The position numbers and the translations under genes are program-made. Below are positions 39,953 to 49,439 of a DNA stretch of 64,000 nt, piece after piece. The notes below the pieces were generated by a model. It saw only the letters and a list, made by a program, of their open reading frames with translations. It was not told the origin of the DNA and searched no databases. The stretch comes from Candidatus Solirubrobacter pratensis (GTDB lineage Bacteria > Actinomycetota > Thermoleophilia > Solirubrobacterales > Solirubrobacteraceae). How positions within the stretch are numbered: the stretch's first letter is position 1; each line of letters starts with the position of its first letter. Where the stretch lies: NCBI RefSeq assembly GCF_000425945.1, contig NZ_KE384481.1, positions 310,001 through 374,000 of the forward strand. Direction: 5' to 3'.

Positions 39953-42766
39953 ATGGATTCCCTCCCCCGGCTGATCGGACGGCGCGAGGAGGTGGCGGCC
40001 GTCGAGGACGCGCTGCGAGGGCTGGACCGTCGCGCCGGCGCGGTGCTGGCGTTCTCCGGCGAGCCCGGCATCGGCAAGTCGCGCCTGCTCGAGGAGCTGC
40101 GCGCACGCGCCGACGCGCGCGGGCACCTCGTACTCTCCGGGCGGGCAGCCGAGCTCGAGCGCGAGCTGCCGTTCGGCGCCTGGGTCGACGCGCTGGCCGA
40201 CTACGCGGGCGCGCTGGGGGTGGACCGGCTGGAGCGGCTGGTCGGCGAGCAGCTGCCCGAGCTGGCGGCCGTCCTCCCGGCGGCCGGGAGTCCCGGCGGC
40301 CTGCAGGACGAGCGCTACCGCACCCACCGCGCGCTGCGGACGCTGCTCGAGGCGCTCGCACGGCTGCGGCCCGTGGTGCTCGCGCTCGACGACCTGCACT
40401 GGGCCGACGATGCGTCGCTGGAGGCCGTCGCGCACCTCTTACGGCATCCGCCGAAGGGCCCGCTCGTGCTCGCGCTGGCGTTCCGCCCGGCCCCGGTGCG
40501 GCCCCTGCTGGCCGGTGCGCTGCATACCGCCGAACGGGACGGGACGGTGACCGAGCTGGCGCTCGCGGCACTGACGCGCGAGGAGGCGGACGCCCTGCTC
40601 GGCGAGGACGTCCCCGGACCCGTGCGCGGCGCGATCTTCGACGAGGGCGGCGGCAATCCGTTCTTCCTCGAGCAGCTCGCGCGCGAGCACGCCGCCGGCC
40701 GCCGCGTCACCGCGGCCGTCGACGCGCCCGCGACGCCCGGCGTCCCGCGCGCCGTGCTGCGCGCGCTCGAGCAGGAGATCGGCGCGCTGGCCGAGCCGGG
40801 CCGCCGCTTCGCGCAGGGCGCGGCCGTGGCGGGCGACCCGATCGACCTCGATCTCGCGGCGGCCGCCGCAGACCTCGAGGAGCCCGCGGCGCTGGCCGCG
40901 CTGGACGAGTTGCTCGCGGGCGGCCTGCTGCTGACGACCGACGTCCCGCGCCGCTACCGCTTCCGCCATCCCCTGGTCCGCCACGCGATCTACGAGTCGG
41001 CGACCGAGGGCTGGCGGATCGCCGCCCACGGCCGCGCGGCGGCGTCGCTGACCGAGCGCGGGGGCACGCTCGTCGCCCGCGCGCACCACCTCGCGCGCTG
41101 CGCCCGGCCGGGGGAGCAGGAGGCGGTCGAGGTGCTGGTCGAGGCCGCCCGCCACACCGCCGCTCGCGCGCCGTCGACCGCGGCCGGCTGGTACGCCGCG
41201 GCGCTGCGGCTCCTCCCGCACGACGACGCGTTCAAGCGGCTGGAGCTGCTGATCGGCAGCGCCCAGGCGCTGGCCGCCACCGGCCAGCTCGAGCGCGCGC
41301 TGGAGTCGCTCAACGAGGGGCTTCAGCTCGTCGGGCCGGAGCTGGGTCCGGTCCGCGCGCGGCTCGTGGCGGCGTGCGCGACGTGCGAGAACCTGCTCGG
41401 CCGGCACGCGGCCGCGCATGCGCGGCTGCTCGGCGCGCTGGGCGAGCTGGAGGGCGACGCCGCGACCGACCTGCAGGTGGAGCTCGCCGCCGACGCGCTC
41501 TACGACAGCGACTTCGAGGCCGTGTCGGCGTGGGCGCGCCGCGCGCGTGAGACGGAGGCGCCGGCGCTGGCGGCGATCGCGGTCGCGCTGGAGTGCTTCG
41601 GGGAGCTCGGGCTCGGCCGTACGGAGCGCGCGCAGGCGCTGCAGGTCGAGGCGGCCGCGCGGATCGACGCGCTCGACGACGGCACGCTCGCCGGCCGGCC
41701 CGACATCGCGTACTACCTCGGTTTCGCCGAGTTCTTCTGCGAGCGCTACGACGACGCGATCGGCCACCTGCGCCGCGGAATCGCGATCTCGCGCGCGTCG
41801 GGGCAGGGCCAGTTCGTGATCCCGATGACGATCGGGCTCGCGCATTCGCTCGAGGTCCGCGGGCGCCTGGGCGAGGCGGCCGAGCACGCCGAGGCCGCCG
41901 TCGAGGGCGCCCGGCTGTGGGGCAACCCGCAGATGCTGTGCTTCGCCCTGACCGCCGACGCCTGGATCTCCGCGCTGCGCGGCGAGCTGCCGCGGGCCCG
42001 GTCGGCCGGCGCCGAAGCGGTCGCGCTGCTCGACCGGCTCGACGAGAGCCTGCTCTCTCGCGCCACGCGCGTGCACGTCGCCGCGGCGCAGCTCGAGGCC
42101 GGCGAGCCGGAGCGCTGCCTGGCGGCGATGACCGCCGGCGGCGCGCCCGAGTTCCCGAGCGTCGAGCCGGGCCGCCGCGCCTGGCTCTACGCCGTGCTCT
42201 CGCGCGCCGAGCTCGCGCTCGACCGGCGCGGAGCGGCCGAGGCGTGGGTCGTCCGCGGCGAGGCCGCCGTGGAGGGGCTCACGCTCCCGTACGCCCGCGC
42301 CGCCGTGCTCTGCGCCCGCGCGCTGCTGGACGCCGACCCGGAGCCCGCGCGCGAGGCCGCGGCGCTCGCCGACGGCGTCGGCGCCGTGATCCAGGCCGCG
42401 CGGGCGCGCACGCTTGCCGGCCGGCTGGCCGGCGACGTCGCCGCGCTCGAGCGGGCGGAGTCAGAGCTCGCCGCCGTCGGCGCCGCCCGGCTGCGCGACG
42501 AGGCCGCGCGCGAGCTGCGCCGCCTGGGCCGCCCTGCGAGCGCCCGCCGGCGCCGCTCGGCCGGGGGCGGTGGCCTCGCCGGCCTCTCCGGGCGCGAGCG
42601 CGAGGTCGCCGACCTCGTCGCCCGCGGTGCGACCAACAAGGAGATCGCCGCCGAGCTCTTCCTGTCCGAGAAGACCGTCGAGAGCCACATGACGCGCGTG
42701 TTCGGCAAGCTCGGCGTCGGCTCGCGCGCCGCCGTCGCGGAGGTGGTCGGGCGCGAGCGCGCTTGA
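39953..42766 (+). CDS. Large LuxR-family ATP-binding regulator (LAL/MalT-like)
   Basis: The 937-residue regulator has an AAA-type ATPase domain at the N-terminus (RRAGAVLAFSGEPGIGKSRL, Walker A; VVLALDDLHWADDASLEAV, Walker B), then a long helical TPR-like region with about ten A/L-rich repeats (RYDDAIGHLRRGIAISRASG, LGEAAEHAEAAVEGARLWG). It ends in a LuxR HTH, GLSGREREVADLVARGATNK then EIAAELFLSEKTVESHMTRV. It is activated by a ligand or protein bound to the TPR region. TAGAGT lies twelve bases before the ATG. No target genes of obvious kind are adjacent; the small conserved gene follows after 56 bases. Confidence 0.9.
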   Translation: MDSLPRLIGRREEVAAVEDALRGLDRRAGAVLAFSGEPGIGKSRLLEELRARADARGHLVLSGRAAELERELPFGAWVDALADYAGALGVDRLERLVGEQLPELAAVLPAAGSPGGLQDERYRTHRALRTLLEALARLRPVVLALDDLHWADDASLEAVAHLLRHPPKGPLVLALAFRPAPVRPLLAGALHTAERDGTVTELALAALTREEADALLGEDVPGPVRGAIFDEGGGNPFFLEQLAREHAAGRRVTAAVDAPATPGVPRAVLRALEQEIGALAEPGRRFAQGAAVAGDPIDLDLAAAAADLEEPAALAALDELLAGGLLLTTDVPRRYRFRHPLVRHAIYESATEGWRIAAHGRAAASLTERGGTLVARAHHLARCARPGEQEAVEVLVEAARHTAARAPSTAAGWYAAALRLLPHDDAFKRLELLIGSAQALAATGQLERALESLNEGLQLVGPELGPVRARLVAACATCENLLGRHAAAHARLLGALGELEGDAATDLQVELAADALYDSDFEAVSAWARRARETEAPALAAIAVALECFGELGLGRTERAQALQVEAAARIDALDDGTLAGRPDIAYYLGFAEFFCERYDDAIGHLRRGIAISRASGQGQFVIPMTIGLAHSLEVRGRLGEAAEHAEAAVEGARLWGNPQMLCFALTADAWISALRGELPRARSAGAEAVALLDRLDESLLSRATRVHVAAAQLEAGEPERCLAAMTAGGAPEFPSVEPGRRAWLYAVLSRAELALDRRGAAEAWVVRGEAAVEGLTLPYARAAVLCARALLDADPEPAREAAALADGVGAVIQAARARTLAGRLAGDVAALERAESELAAVGAARLRDEAARELRRLGRPASARRRRSAGGGGLAGLSGREREVADLVARGATNKEIAAELFLSEKTVESHMTRVFGKLGVGSRAAVAEVVGRERA

Positions 42767-42772
42767 AGGTTC

Positions 42773-42786
42773 AGGGAGATCCCTGA
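42773..42786 (+). terminator. Small hairpin after LuxR gene
   Basis: CAGGGA-GA-TCCCTG is a perfect 6-base-pair dyad starting seven bases after the stop codon. A second dyad, GCCGG-CCGAGGA-CCGGC, follows about 20 bases later. Together they may stop transcription, but the first loop is too short for an ideal hairpin. Confidence 0.35.
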
Positions 42787-42822
42787 TACCGGGGCCGGCC
42801 GAGGACCGGCAGCCTTCGCTGC

Positions 42823-43035
42823 GTGCCGACGTTCCTCCTCAGCCATTCCCATCCCGCCGACGAGTGCCCGTTCGCGTTCGCCGCGTGGCGTGGATTCGAC
42901 TCCCCGCTGCGCCACCGGCTCGCGCTCTCGAGCTGCTTGCAGGGCGGGCATGGGCTGTGGTGGGTCGTCGACGCCGAGAGCGAGCAGGATGCGCTCAGGC
43001 AGCTCCCCCACTACCTGAGCGAGCGAAGGAGGTGA
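42823..43035 (+). CDS. Conserved 70-residue protein
   Basis: The protein reads MPTFLLSHSHPADECPFAFA, AWRGFDSPLRHRLALSSCLQ, GGHGLWWVVDAESEQDALRQ and LPHYLSERRR. The H-x-H-x-x-x-E-C pattern near the start, the AWRGFDSPLRH block, the second Cys and GGH are candidate metal-binding residues. It recalls short actinobacterial proteins with the same AWRGF-SPLRH core; the function is not known. GTG start. It ends three bases before the next GTG, whose Shine-Dalgarno (AGGAGG) lies within its last codons, so the two genes are coupled. Confidence 0.72.
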   Translation: MPTFLLSHSHPADECPFAFAAWRGFDSPLRHRLALSSCLQGGHGLWWVVDAESEQDALRQLPHYLSERRR

Positions 43036-43038
43036 CCC

Positions 43039-43902
43039 GTGTTCGCAGCGTTCCGATTCCCTGAGAGTCTGTCGCCTGTGAGCCCCACCGTCTCGCCGCG
43101 CGGAAGCGTGCTGCCCCTGACCAGGGCAGGCGTCTGGATCCTGTTCGTGCTCGCCCTCGCGAACGGCGCGTTCCTGTATCTCCTCCCCAGTCGCGCGCTG
43201 ACCGACTACGCGTGGGCGATCAAGCCGCCGGTCGATGCCGCGTTCATCGGCGCGGGATTCCTGGCCGGCACGCTCGCCACCGGCCTCGTCCTCTTCGGGA
43301 CGAGCCGGTGGCGTTCGCTTCAGGTGCTGCCGCCGGCGTTGTGGGTGCTGGCCACGACGCTGGCGGCGGCGACCCTGATCCACCACGACAAGTTCAAGTT
43401 CGGCTACCCGCCGACCTGGGGCTGGGTGATCGTGTACGCCGGCGTCCCGTTCGCCATCCCGTTCCTGGTCGCGCGCCAGCGCCGCAACGCCGAGCCCGAG
43501 CCGCCGGCGGACCCGGGGTTGCTCGGAGTCCGCGTGCTCTCCGCGATCGCCGGCGCCGCGATGATCCTCGGCGCCGCCGCGCTGTACCTCTTCCCCGGCG
43601 ACGTCGCCCCGCATTGGCCGTGGGCGCTGACGCCGCTGCTCGGCCGCGCCGTCGCCGCCTGGTACGCGATGGTCGGGACGATGCTCGTCAGCTGCGCGCT
43701 GCTGCTGCGGCGCCCGTCGGAGGCGTTCATCCCCTACGCGACGCTCGCCGCCTGGTGCCTGCTGCTGCTCGCGCTCCCGCTCCTGCACCCCGGCGACGTC
43801 TCGGGCGCCGGCGTCTACGTCGGAGGGATGGCGGCCCTGCTCGCGCTCGCCGTGCTCGCGCTCGCGCGGGCGGTGCCCGCGGTCAGGCGCGGAGGACTCT
43901 GA
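43039..43902 (+). CDS. Polytopic membrane protein, unknown
   Basis: The 287-residue protein has about eight transmembrane helices (first GVWILFVLALANGAFLYLLP, last GGMAALLALAVLALARAV) and few charged loops. A conserved-looking loop reads LIHHDKFKFGYPPTWGWVIV, and ALYLFPGDVAPHWPWALTPL follows, both with His, Asp and aromatic residues. No transporter or enzyme family is recognised. AGGAGGTGA sits just before the GTG at 43039, a strong ribosome site. The protein begins with about 25 non-hydrophobic residues; a GTG at 43078 would remove half of them. It overlaps the convergent ABC permease gene by 20 bases. Confidence 0.72.
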   Translation: MFAAFRFPESLSPVSPTVSPRGSVLPLTRAGVWILFVLALANGAFLYLLPSRALTDYAWAIKPPVDAAFIGAGFLAGTLATGLVLFGTSRWRSLQVLPPALWVLATTLAAATLIHHDKFKFGYPPTWGWVIVYAGVPFAIPFLVARQRRNAEPEPPADPGLLGVRVLSAIAGAAMILGAAALYLFPGDVAPHWPWALTPLLGRAVAAWYAMVGTMLVSCALLLRRPSEAFIPYATLAAWCLLLLALPLLHPGDVSGAGVYVGGMAALLALAVLALARAVPAVRRGGL

Positions 43903-44688
43903 GGCGCAGCCCCTCGCCCTGCCCCGGCTCGAACCGGAACCGGCGCGCGGCGACGAACGCCGCGACGGCGGTCCAGACGACGATCGCCCACAGGTCGCCG
44001 CCGGACCAGGCCGCGCCGGAGCCGGGGACGAAGCAGCGCTCGAAGGCGTGCGCGATGTGGTAGAGCGGGAAGAAGTGGGCGATGTCCACGACCCACGAGG
44101 GCGCGTCGTCGAGCGGGTACCAGATGCCCGACACGAACGACAGCGGCAGGAACGTGAACTGCGCGACCGGCATCGCCTGATCGGCGCTCTTGACCAGGCT
44201 GGCGACGGCGATCCCGAGCGCGCTCAGGCACGCGGCGCCGAGCACGAGCGTGACGATCGCGGCCGGGAGCGCGTCGGCGTAGATCTGCACGCCGAACGCC
44301 GGCACGGAGATCGCGAACATCGCGACGATGGAGAGGATCCCGACGACCGCCGCGCTCGTCATCCACGCGCCGAGGTAGATGCCGATCGGCAGCGGCGTGC
44401 CGCGCACGCGCTTGAGGAGCCCGTTGTCGCGCGCGGTCGCGATGCCCATGATCAGCGTCGTGTAGCACGCCGCGACGAGGCTGAAGATGCCGATCGCCGG
44501 CGTGTAGAACTGCGAGAACGGGACGTTCGCCCCGGCCGACTTGACGTCGGTGTCGCCGTTGAGCGCGTTGAACAGCACGACCAGCAGTAGCGGGAACGCG
44601 AGCGTGAACGTGACGGCGCGCGGGTTGCGCAGCGTGAGCTTCACCCGCGCCGCCATCCAGCGGCGCGCGAGCGTGAGATCGGTGCGGG

Positions 44689-44692
<4 letters not shown>
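43883..44692 (-). CDS. ABC-2 type transporter permease
   Basis: The 269-residue permease has six transmembrane helices and the ABC-2 layout: LARRWMAARVKLTLRNPRAV, TFTLAFPLLLVVLFNALNG, a periplasmic loop, VAACYTTLIMGIATARDNGL and LKRVRGTPLPIGIYLGAWMT, where the basic RGTP stretch meets the ATPase. QFTFLPLSFVSGIWYPLDDA and HFFPLYHIAHAFERCF follow. This is the DrrB/daunorubicin-resistance class exporting drugs, lipids or glycans. It overlaps the ATPase gene by ATGA. The exported substrate is unknown. Confidence 0.87.
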
Positions 44693-45630
<938 letters not shown>

Positions 45631-45764
45631 GGCGGGAAGCATCGGCAACATGGCCCGATCCGTCATCGGCGCCCGGGTCGAACCTGCTTCTCAACCCCTG
45701 GGTGGAGAGGATGTCCACCCGCGCGCCCATGACGCGCGTCGCGCGAGCGCCTACCGTGAGCGAT

Positions 45765-46907
45765 GTGAACGTGCGCGAGCTTCCCCGGTTGTCAGAGGGC
45801 CGGCCGCCGGCCGCGCTGCGCGTGTTCGGCGTCGTCGCGCTGCTCGTGATCGTCGTCTCGACGCTCACGACCGATCCGATGCCCGGCCTGCACGGCGACG
45901 GCCTGTGGGTGACGCTCGCGGTCGTCGCCTTCGTCGCCGGCATCGCGGCGAGCCTGCCGCTCAACGAGCTGCCTCCGGGCGTGCGGCTCGCCGGGCTCGT
46001 GCTGGCCGGCGCCGCGAGCTGCGTCTTCACCGCCGTACAGCCCGACAGCGGCGGCTACGCGGGCATCTACTACGTCGTCGTGATCGCGGGCATCCGGATG
46101 CCGCGCGTGACGGGGTATCTCGTCGCCGGCGGGACGCTGCTCGCGGAGGTGCTGATCGTCTCGCTCGAGCACGACAAGCCGGCCTCGACCGCCGCCGGCC
46201 TCGTCTTCTCCGTCGTCCCCTGGTTCCTGATCACGCGCATGATCCGACAGCTCGCCGCGCGCCGCGACCGCGCGGAGGAGCTCGTCGAGGAGCTGCGCGA
46301 GTCGCGCGAGGCGGCCGCGCAGTCGGCCGCGCTGGCCGAGCGCGGCCGCGTCGCGCGCGACCTGCACGACGTGCTCGCCCACTCGCTCTCCGCGCTCGCC
46401 CTCCAGCTCGAGGGGACGCGCCTGCTGGCCCGCGGCCGCGGCGCCGACCCCGAGATCGTCGCCGGGCTGGAGCACGCGCACCGGCTCGCCGCGGGCGGCC
46501 TCGCCGAGGCGCGCCAGGCGATCGCCGCGCTGCGCGGCGACGCGCTGCCGGGGCCTGAGCGCCTGCACGAGCTGGTCGAGGCGTTCGGCCCAAGCGCGAG
46601 CCTGAGCGTGATCGGCACCCCGCGCGAGACGTCCTCCGAGGCGCGCCTCGCGCTCTATCGAACGGCGCAGGAGGCGCTGACCAATGTGCGCAGGCACAGC
46701 GCCGGCGACCGCGTGGAGATGCGGCTCGAGTACGGCGACGACGGCACCACGCTCACGGTCGCCGACCACGGTCCGGGGGCGCCGGTGATGGCCGGCGGCG
46801 GCGGGTACGGGCTGACGGGCATGCGCGAGCGCGCCGCGCTGCTCGGCGGCCGGCTCGACGCGGGGCCGACCGAAGACGGATTCAGGGTGCGCCTGTGGCT
46901 CCCCTGA
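45765..46907 (+). CDS. NarL-type membrane histidine kinase, paired
   Basis: The 380-residue kinase has five to six transmembrane helices (about residues 17-145), a cytoplasmic helix (RRDRAEELVEELRESREAAA), HisKA_3 with ARDLHDVLAHSLSALALQLE and HATPase with TAQEALTNVRRHSAGDRVEM, VADHGPGAP and GYGLTGMRERAALLGG. It is of the DesK/LiaS sort. The GTG at 45765 is chosen because TACCGT ends seven bases before it; upstream in-frame starts (to 45702) add residues that are not conserved in look. Its stop overlaps the response regulator start by 13 bases. Divergent placement next to the ABC-2 exporter suggests control of it. Confidence 0.88.
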   Translation: MNVRELPRLSEGRPPAALRVFGVVALLVIVVSTLTTDPMPGLHGDGLWVTLAVVAFVAGIAASLPLNELPPGVRLAGLVLAGAASCVFTAVQPDSGGYAGIYYVVVIAGIRMPRVTGYLVAGGTLLAEVLIVSLEHDKPASTAAGLVFSVVPWFLITRMIRQLAARRDRAEELVEELRESREAAAQSAALAERGRVARDLHDVLAHSLSALALQLEGTRLLARGRGADPEIVAGLEHAHRLAAGGLAEARQAIAALRGDALPGPERLHELVEAFGPSASLSVIGTPRETSSEARLALYRTAQEALTNVRRHSAGDRVEMRLEYGDDGTTLTVADHGPGAPVMAGGGGYGLTGMRERAALLGGRLDAGPTEDGFRVRLWLP

Positions 46908-47569
46908 GGGTCCTGCTCGCCGACGACCAGCGCGTCGTGCGCGAGGGCCTTGCGATGGTGCTCGGGATGCTCGACGGCATCGAGCTCGTCGGCACCGCCG
47001 CCGACGGCGAGGAGGCGCTCGCGCTCGCCGCCGAGCATGACCCCGACATCGTGCTGATGGACCTGCGGATGCCGCGCCTGGACGGCACCGAGGCGATCCG
47101 CCGGCTGGCCGAGCGCGGGCCGCGGCCGAAGGCGATCGCCCTCACCACCTACGCGGACGACGCGTCGGTGCTCGGCGCGCTGCGCGCCGGCGCCAAGGGC
47201 TACCTCACCAAGGATGCCGGGGCAGAGGAGATCCGCGCCGCGATCGAGGCGGTGGCGCGCGGCGACGCGGCACTGGACCCGGCCGTCCAGCACCACGTCG
47301 TCGCCGCCCTCTCGATCCCCTCCGAGGCGGCTCCGGGCCAGGCCGCCGCGCCTCTGCCGGACGACCTGACGCCGCGCGAGGCGGAGGTCCTCGCCCTGAT
47401 CGCCGAGGGCCTCACCAACGCGGAGATCGCGGAGCGCCTGGTGGTCAGCGCGGCCACCGTGAAGAGCCACGTGAACCACATCTTCGCCAAGACCGGCGCC
47501 CGCGATCGCGCCCAGGCCGTCGTGTACGCCTACGCCAACGGCATCACGGGCTCGTCGTCGACAGGGTGA
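46895..47569 (+). CDS. NarL/FixJ-type response regulator
   Basis: The 224-residue regulator has a receiver domain with the acidic pair Asp10-Asp11 (VLLADDQRVV), phosphoacceptor Asp56 in IVLMDLRMPRLDG, ALTTY and the switch Lys in GYLTKDAG. After a linker it has the LuxR/GerE HTH LTPREAEVLALIAEGLTNAE then IAERLVVSAATVKSHVNHIF. It is the partner of the kinase just upstream, the only complete two-component pair in the window, and probably regulates the divergent ABC-2 exporter. GTG start within the kinase gene. The 3' end overlaps the frameshifted remnant on the other strand by 26 bases. Confidence 0.9.
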   Translation: MAPLRVLLADDQRVVREGLAMVLGMLDGIELVGTAADGEEALALAAEHDPDIVLMDLRMPRLDGTEAIRRLAERGPRPKAIALTTYADDASVLGALRAGAKGYLTKDAGAEEIRAAIEAVARGDAALDPAVQHHVVAALSIPSEAAPGQAAAPLPDDLTPREAEVLALIAEGLTNAEIAERLVVSAATVKSHVNHIFAKTGARDRAQAVVYAYANGITGSSSTG

Positions 47570-48088
47570 ACGTCAGCGTCTTCGCGTAGCCGCCGGCACG
47601 CAGGGCGTCGCCGTCGCCGATCGACTGCCGGAACGTGACGGTGACCGGGTCGTTGCTCGCCGGCGTGGTGTACGTCAGCACCGTCGCGCCCACGGGCGCG
47701 AGCGCCCCGCCGGACCCGAGCGGGCTCGACGCCTTCGCCTGCAGCGCTGCGGCAGCGAGAACGCGCCGTTGACGAGGTGCCCGTCGCCGTCGCGGACGGA
47801 TCGGCCACGCTCAGGGCCGCGTCGCCCGCCGACGAGGTGACCGTGGCGGCCAGTTCGGCGTCGTAGTCCTTCTTCAGGCCCGGCAGGAACGAGCCGAAGC
47901 TCACCGGCGCGCCCAGCTCGACCGGGTGCTTCGTCTCGACCCACACGGTGTCCGTGCGGCCGAGCTGCGCGGTGGTCGGCGTCGAGGCGTCGACGAGCTT
48001 GACCTTGCCGTCGTGATGCTTCGGTCACCTGTAGGAACGCGACCGGCCGATCGCCGGGCATGGAGCCGGAAAGGTCGTGCGTGCCGAG
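47544..48088 (-). pseudogene. Frameshifted remnant of a secreted protein C-terminus
   Basis: Read across three frames on the minus strand, a continuous protein appears: SLGTHDLSGSMPGDRPVAFL, a shift near 48018, HDGKVKLVDASTPTTAQLG, WVETKHPVELGAPVSFGSFL, SSAGDAALSVADPSATATG, a shift near 47765, HLVNGAFSLPQ, a further shift near 47750, and TPASNDPVTVTFRQSIGDGD, LRAGGYAKTLTFTLSTTSP, stop. The last 110 residues match the C-terminal extra domain of the peptidase at 33944-36232 (LVNGAFSL, PASNDPVT, TLTFTLSTT). It lacks a start and has at least three frame changes, so it is a decayed gene. Confidence 0.75.
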
Positions 48089-48112
48089 CGATCGCCTAGT
48101 GCAGCAGCTCCA

Positions 48113-49042
48113 TCAGCCGACGAGCTGCAGCTGCGGCCGGCGCGTCTCGTAGCGCGCCGCGACCTCCAGCAGGCAGTCGAGCATCGCCTGCGTGGCCGGA
48201 GAGCGGTGGGCGCCGGCGCAGGTCGCGGCGTAGATCTCGCGCACCGGCGTCTCGCGGCCGAGCTGGCGCACCACGATGTCGTCGCGGATGCTGGTCAGGC
48301 CCAGCTCGGCGATCAGCGACACGCCGACGCCGGCGGCGACGAAGCCCTGGATCGCCGTGTAGTCGTCGGTCTGGAACGCGATTCGCGGCTCGAACCCGGC
48401 GACCGCGCAGGCGCGGTTGATCAGCCGGTTGCACTCGCAGTCGGTGTTGCCGGCGATCCACGGATCGTCGGCGAAGTCGGCGATCTTCACGTTGCGCTTG
48501 TTGGCCAGCGGGTGATCGTTCGCCATCACGAGGAACATCGGGTCGCTCACGAGCTGCTCGCGCTGGATGCCGTCGACCTCCTGGCGCACGCGCGAGTCGA
48601 ACCCGAGGACCAGGTCCAGCTCGCCGCTCTTGAGCAGCGGCAGCGTCTCCTCCGGCTCGCCCATGATCATCGACAGCTCGACGCCGGGGTGGCGGGAGCG
48701 GAACGCGGCGATGGCGAGCGGCATCAGCGTCGCCGCGGCGGACTCGAACGAGGCCAGCCGCAGGCGCCCGCCGCGCAGGCCGGCGATCGCCTCGAGCTCG
48801 GCCTCCGCCTCGCGCAGCCGGGCGAGGATCGCCTCGGTGTGGCGCACGAGCGCCTCGCCCGCCTCGGTCAGCCGCACGCCGCGCGCATTGCGCTGCACGA
48901 GCGTCGTGCCGGTCTCGCGCTCGAGCGCGGCGATCTGCTGGGAGATGGCCGACTGCGTGAACGACAGGGCTTCGGCGGCGGCGGAGAACGACCCGCGGAC
49001 GGCGACTTCGCGCAGGACGCGCATGCGGCGGACGTCGAGCAT
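48113..49042 (-). CDS. LysR-family transcriptional regulator
   Basis: The 309-residue regulator has the LysR HTH MRVLREVAVRGSFSAAAEAL, SFTQSAISQQIAALERETGT and VQRNARGVRLTEAGEAL, then a two-lobed effector domain (LRLASFESAAATLMPLAIAA, LDLVLGFDSRV, VMANDHPLANKRNV, TAIQGFVAAGVGVSLIAELG). TAAGAT ends six bases before the ATG: leaderless. It is divergent from the small GNAT-like gene and the EamA permease (134 bases), so it may control that export operon. Confidence 0.9.
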   Translation of the reverse strand: MLDVRRMRVLREVAVRGSFSAAAEALSFTQSAISQQIAALERETGTTLVQRNARGVRLTEAGEALVRHTEAILARLREAEAELEAIAGLRGGRLRLASFESAAATLMPLAIAAFRSRHPGVELSMIMGEPEETLPLLKSGELDLVLGFDSRVRQEVDGIQREQLVSDPMFLVMANDHPLANKRNVKIADFADDPWIAGNTDCECNRLINRACAVAGFEPRIAFQTDDYTAIQGFVAAGVGVSLIAELGLTSIRDDIVVRQLGRETPVREIYAATCAGAHRSPATQAMLDCLLEVAARYETRRPQLQLVG

Positions 49043-49175
49043 CAGCGGATCTTATACCACGACCTGCAAAACGTCATTTGCGCTGATGCCGGAGGTCGCC
49101 GATCATGGATCTCACGAACCCACCCCGTCGAGCGTTAGGAACACAACCCGCCGCCCGATCGTCCTAAGGATCACG

Positions 49176-49439
49176 ATGTCCGCTCTCGCCAACCGCGCTC
49201 CTACTGTCCTCATCCGCGCCGCCCGCGGCTCTGACGGACCCGCCCTGCGTCGCCTCGCCGAGCTCGACTCCCGCCCGCTCCCCGAGGGCGATCTGCTCGT
49301 GGCCGAGGCCGACGACGAGGTCGTCGCCGCGCTCTCCGTGGACACCGGCGCCAAGGTCGCCGATCCGTTCCGGCGCACGGCCGACGTCGTCGACCTGCTC
49401 GCGTATCGCGCCCGTCGCATGCGGGCGTCCGCCGCGTGA
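49176..49439 (+). CDS. Short GNAT-like protein, paralogue of 1398-1721
   Basis: The 87-residue protein has the same blocks as the copy near 1.4 kb: IRAARGSDGPALRRLAELDS, GDLLVAEADDEVVAALSVDT, GAKVADPFRRTADVVDLLAY and a basic end RARRMRASAA. It covers only the first half of a GNAT fold and lacks the acetyl-CoA motif. AAGGA before the ATG is a usable ribosome site. It overlaps the EamA permease gene by GTGA, so the two are cotranscribed and divergent from lysR. Confidence 0.7.
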   Translation: MSALANRAPTVLIRAARGSDGPALRRLAELDSRPLPEGDLLVAEADDEVVAALSVDTGAKVADPFRRTADVVDLLAYRARRMRASAA

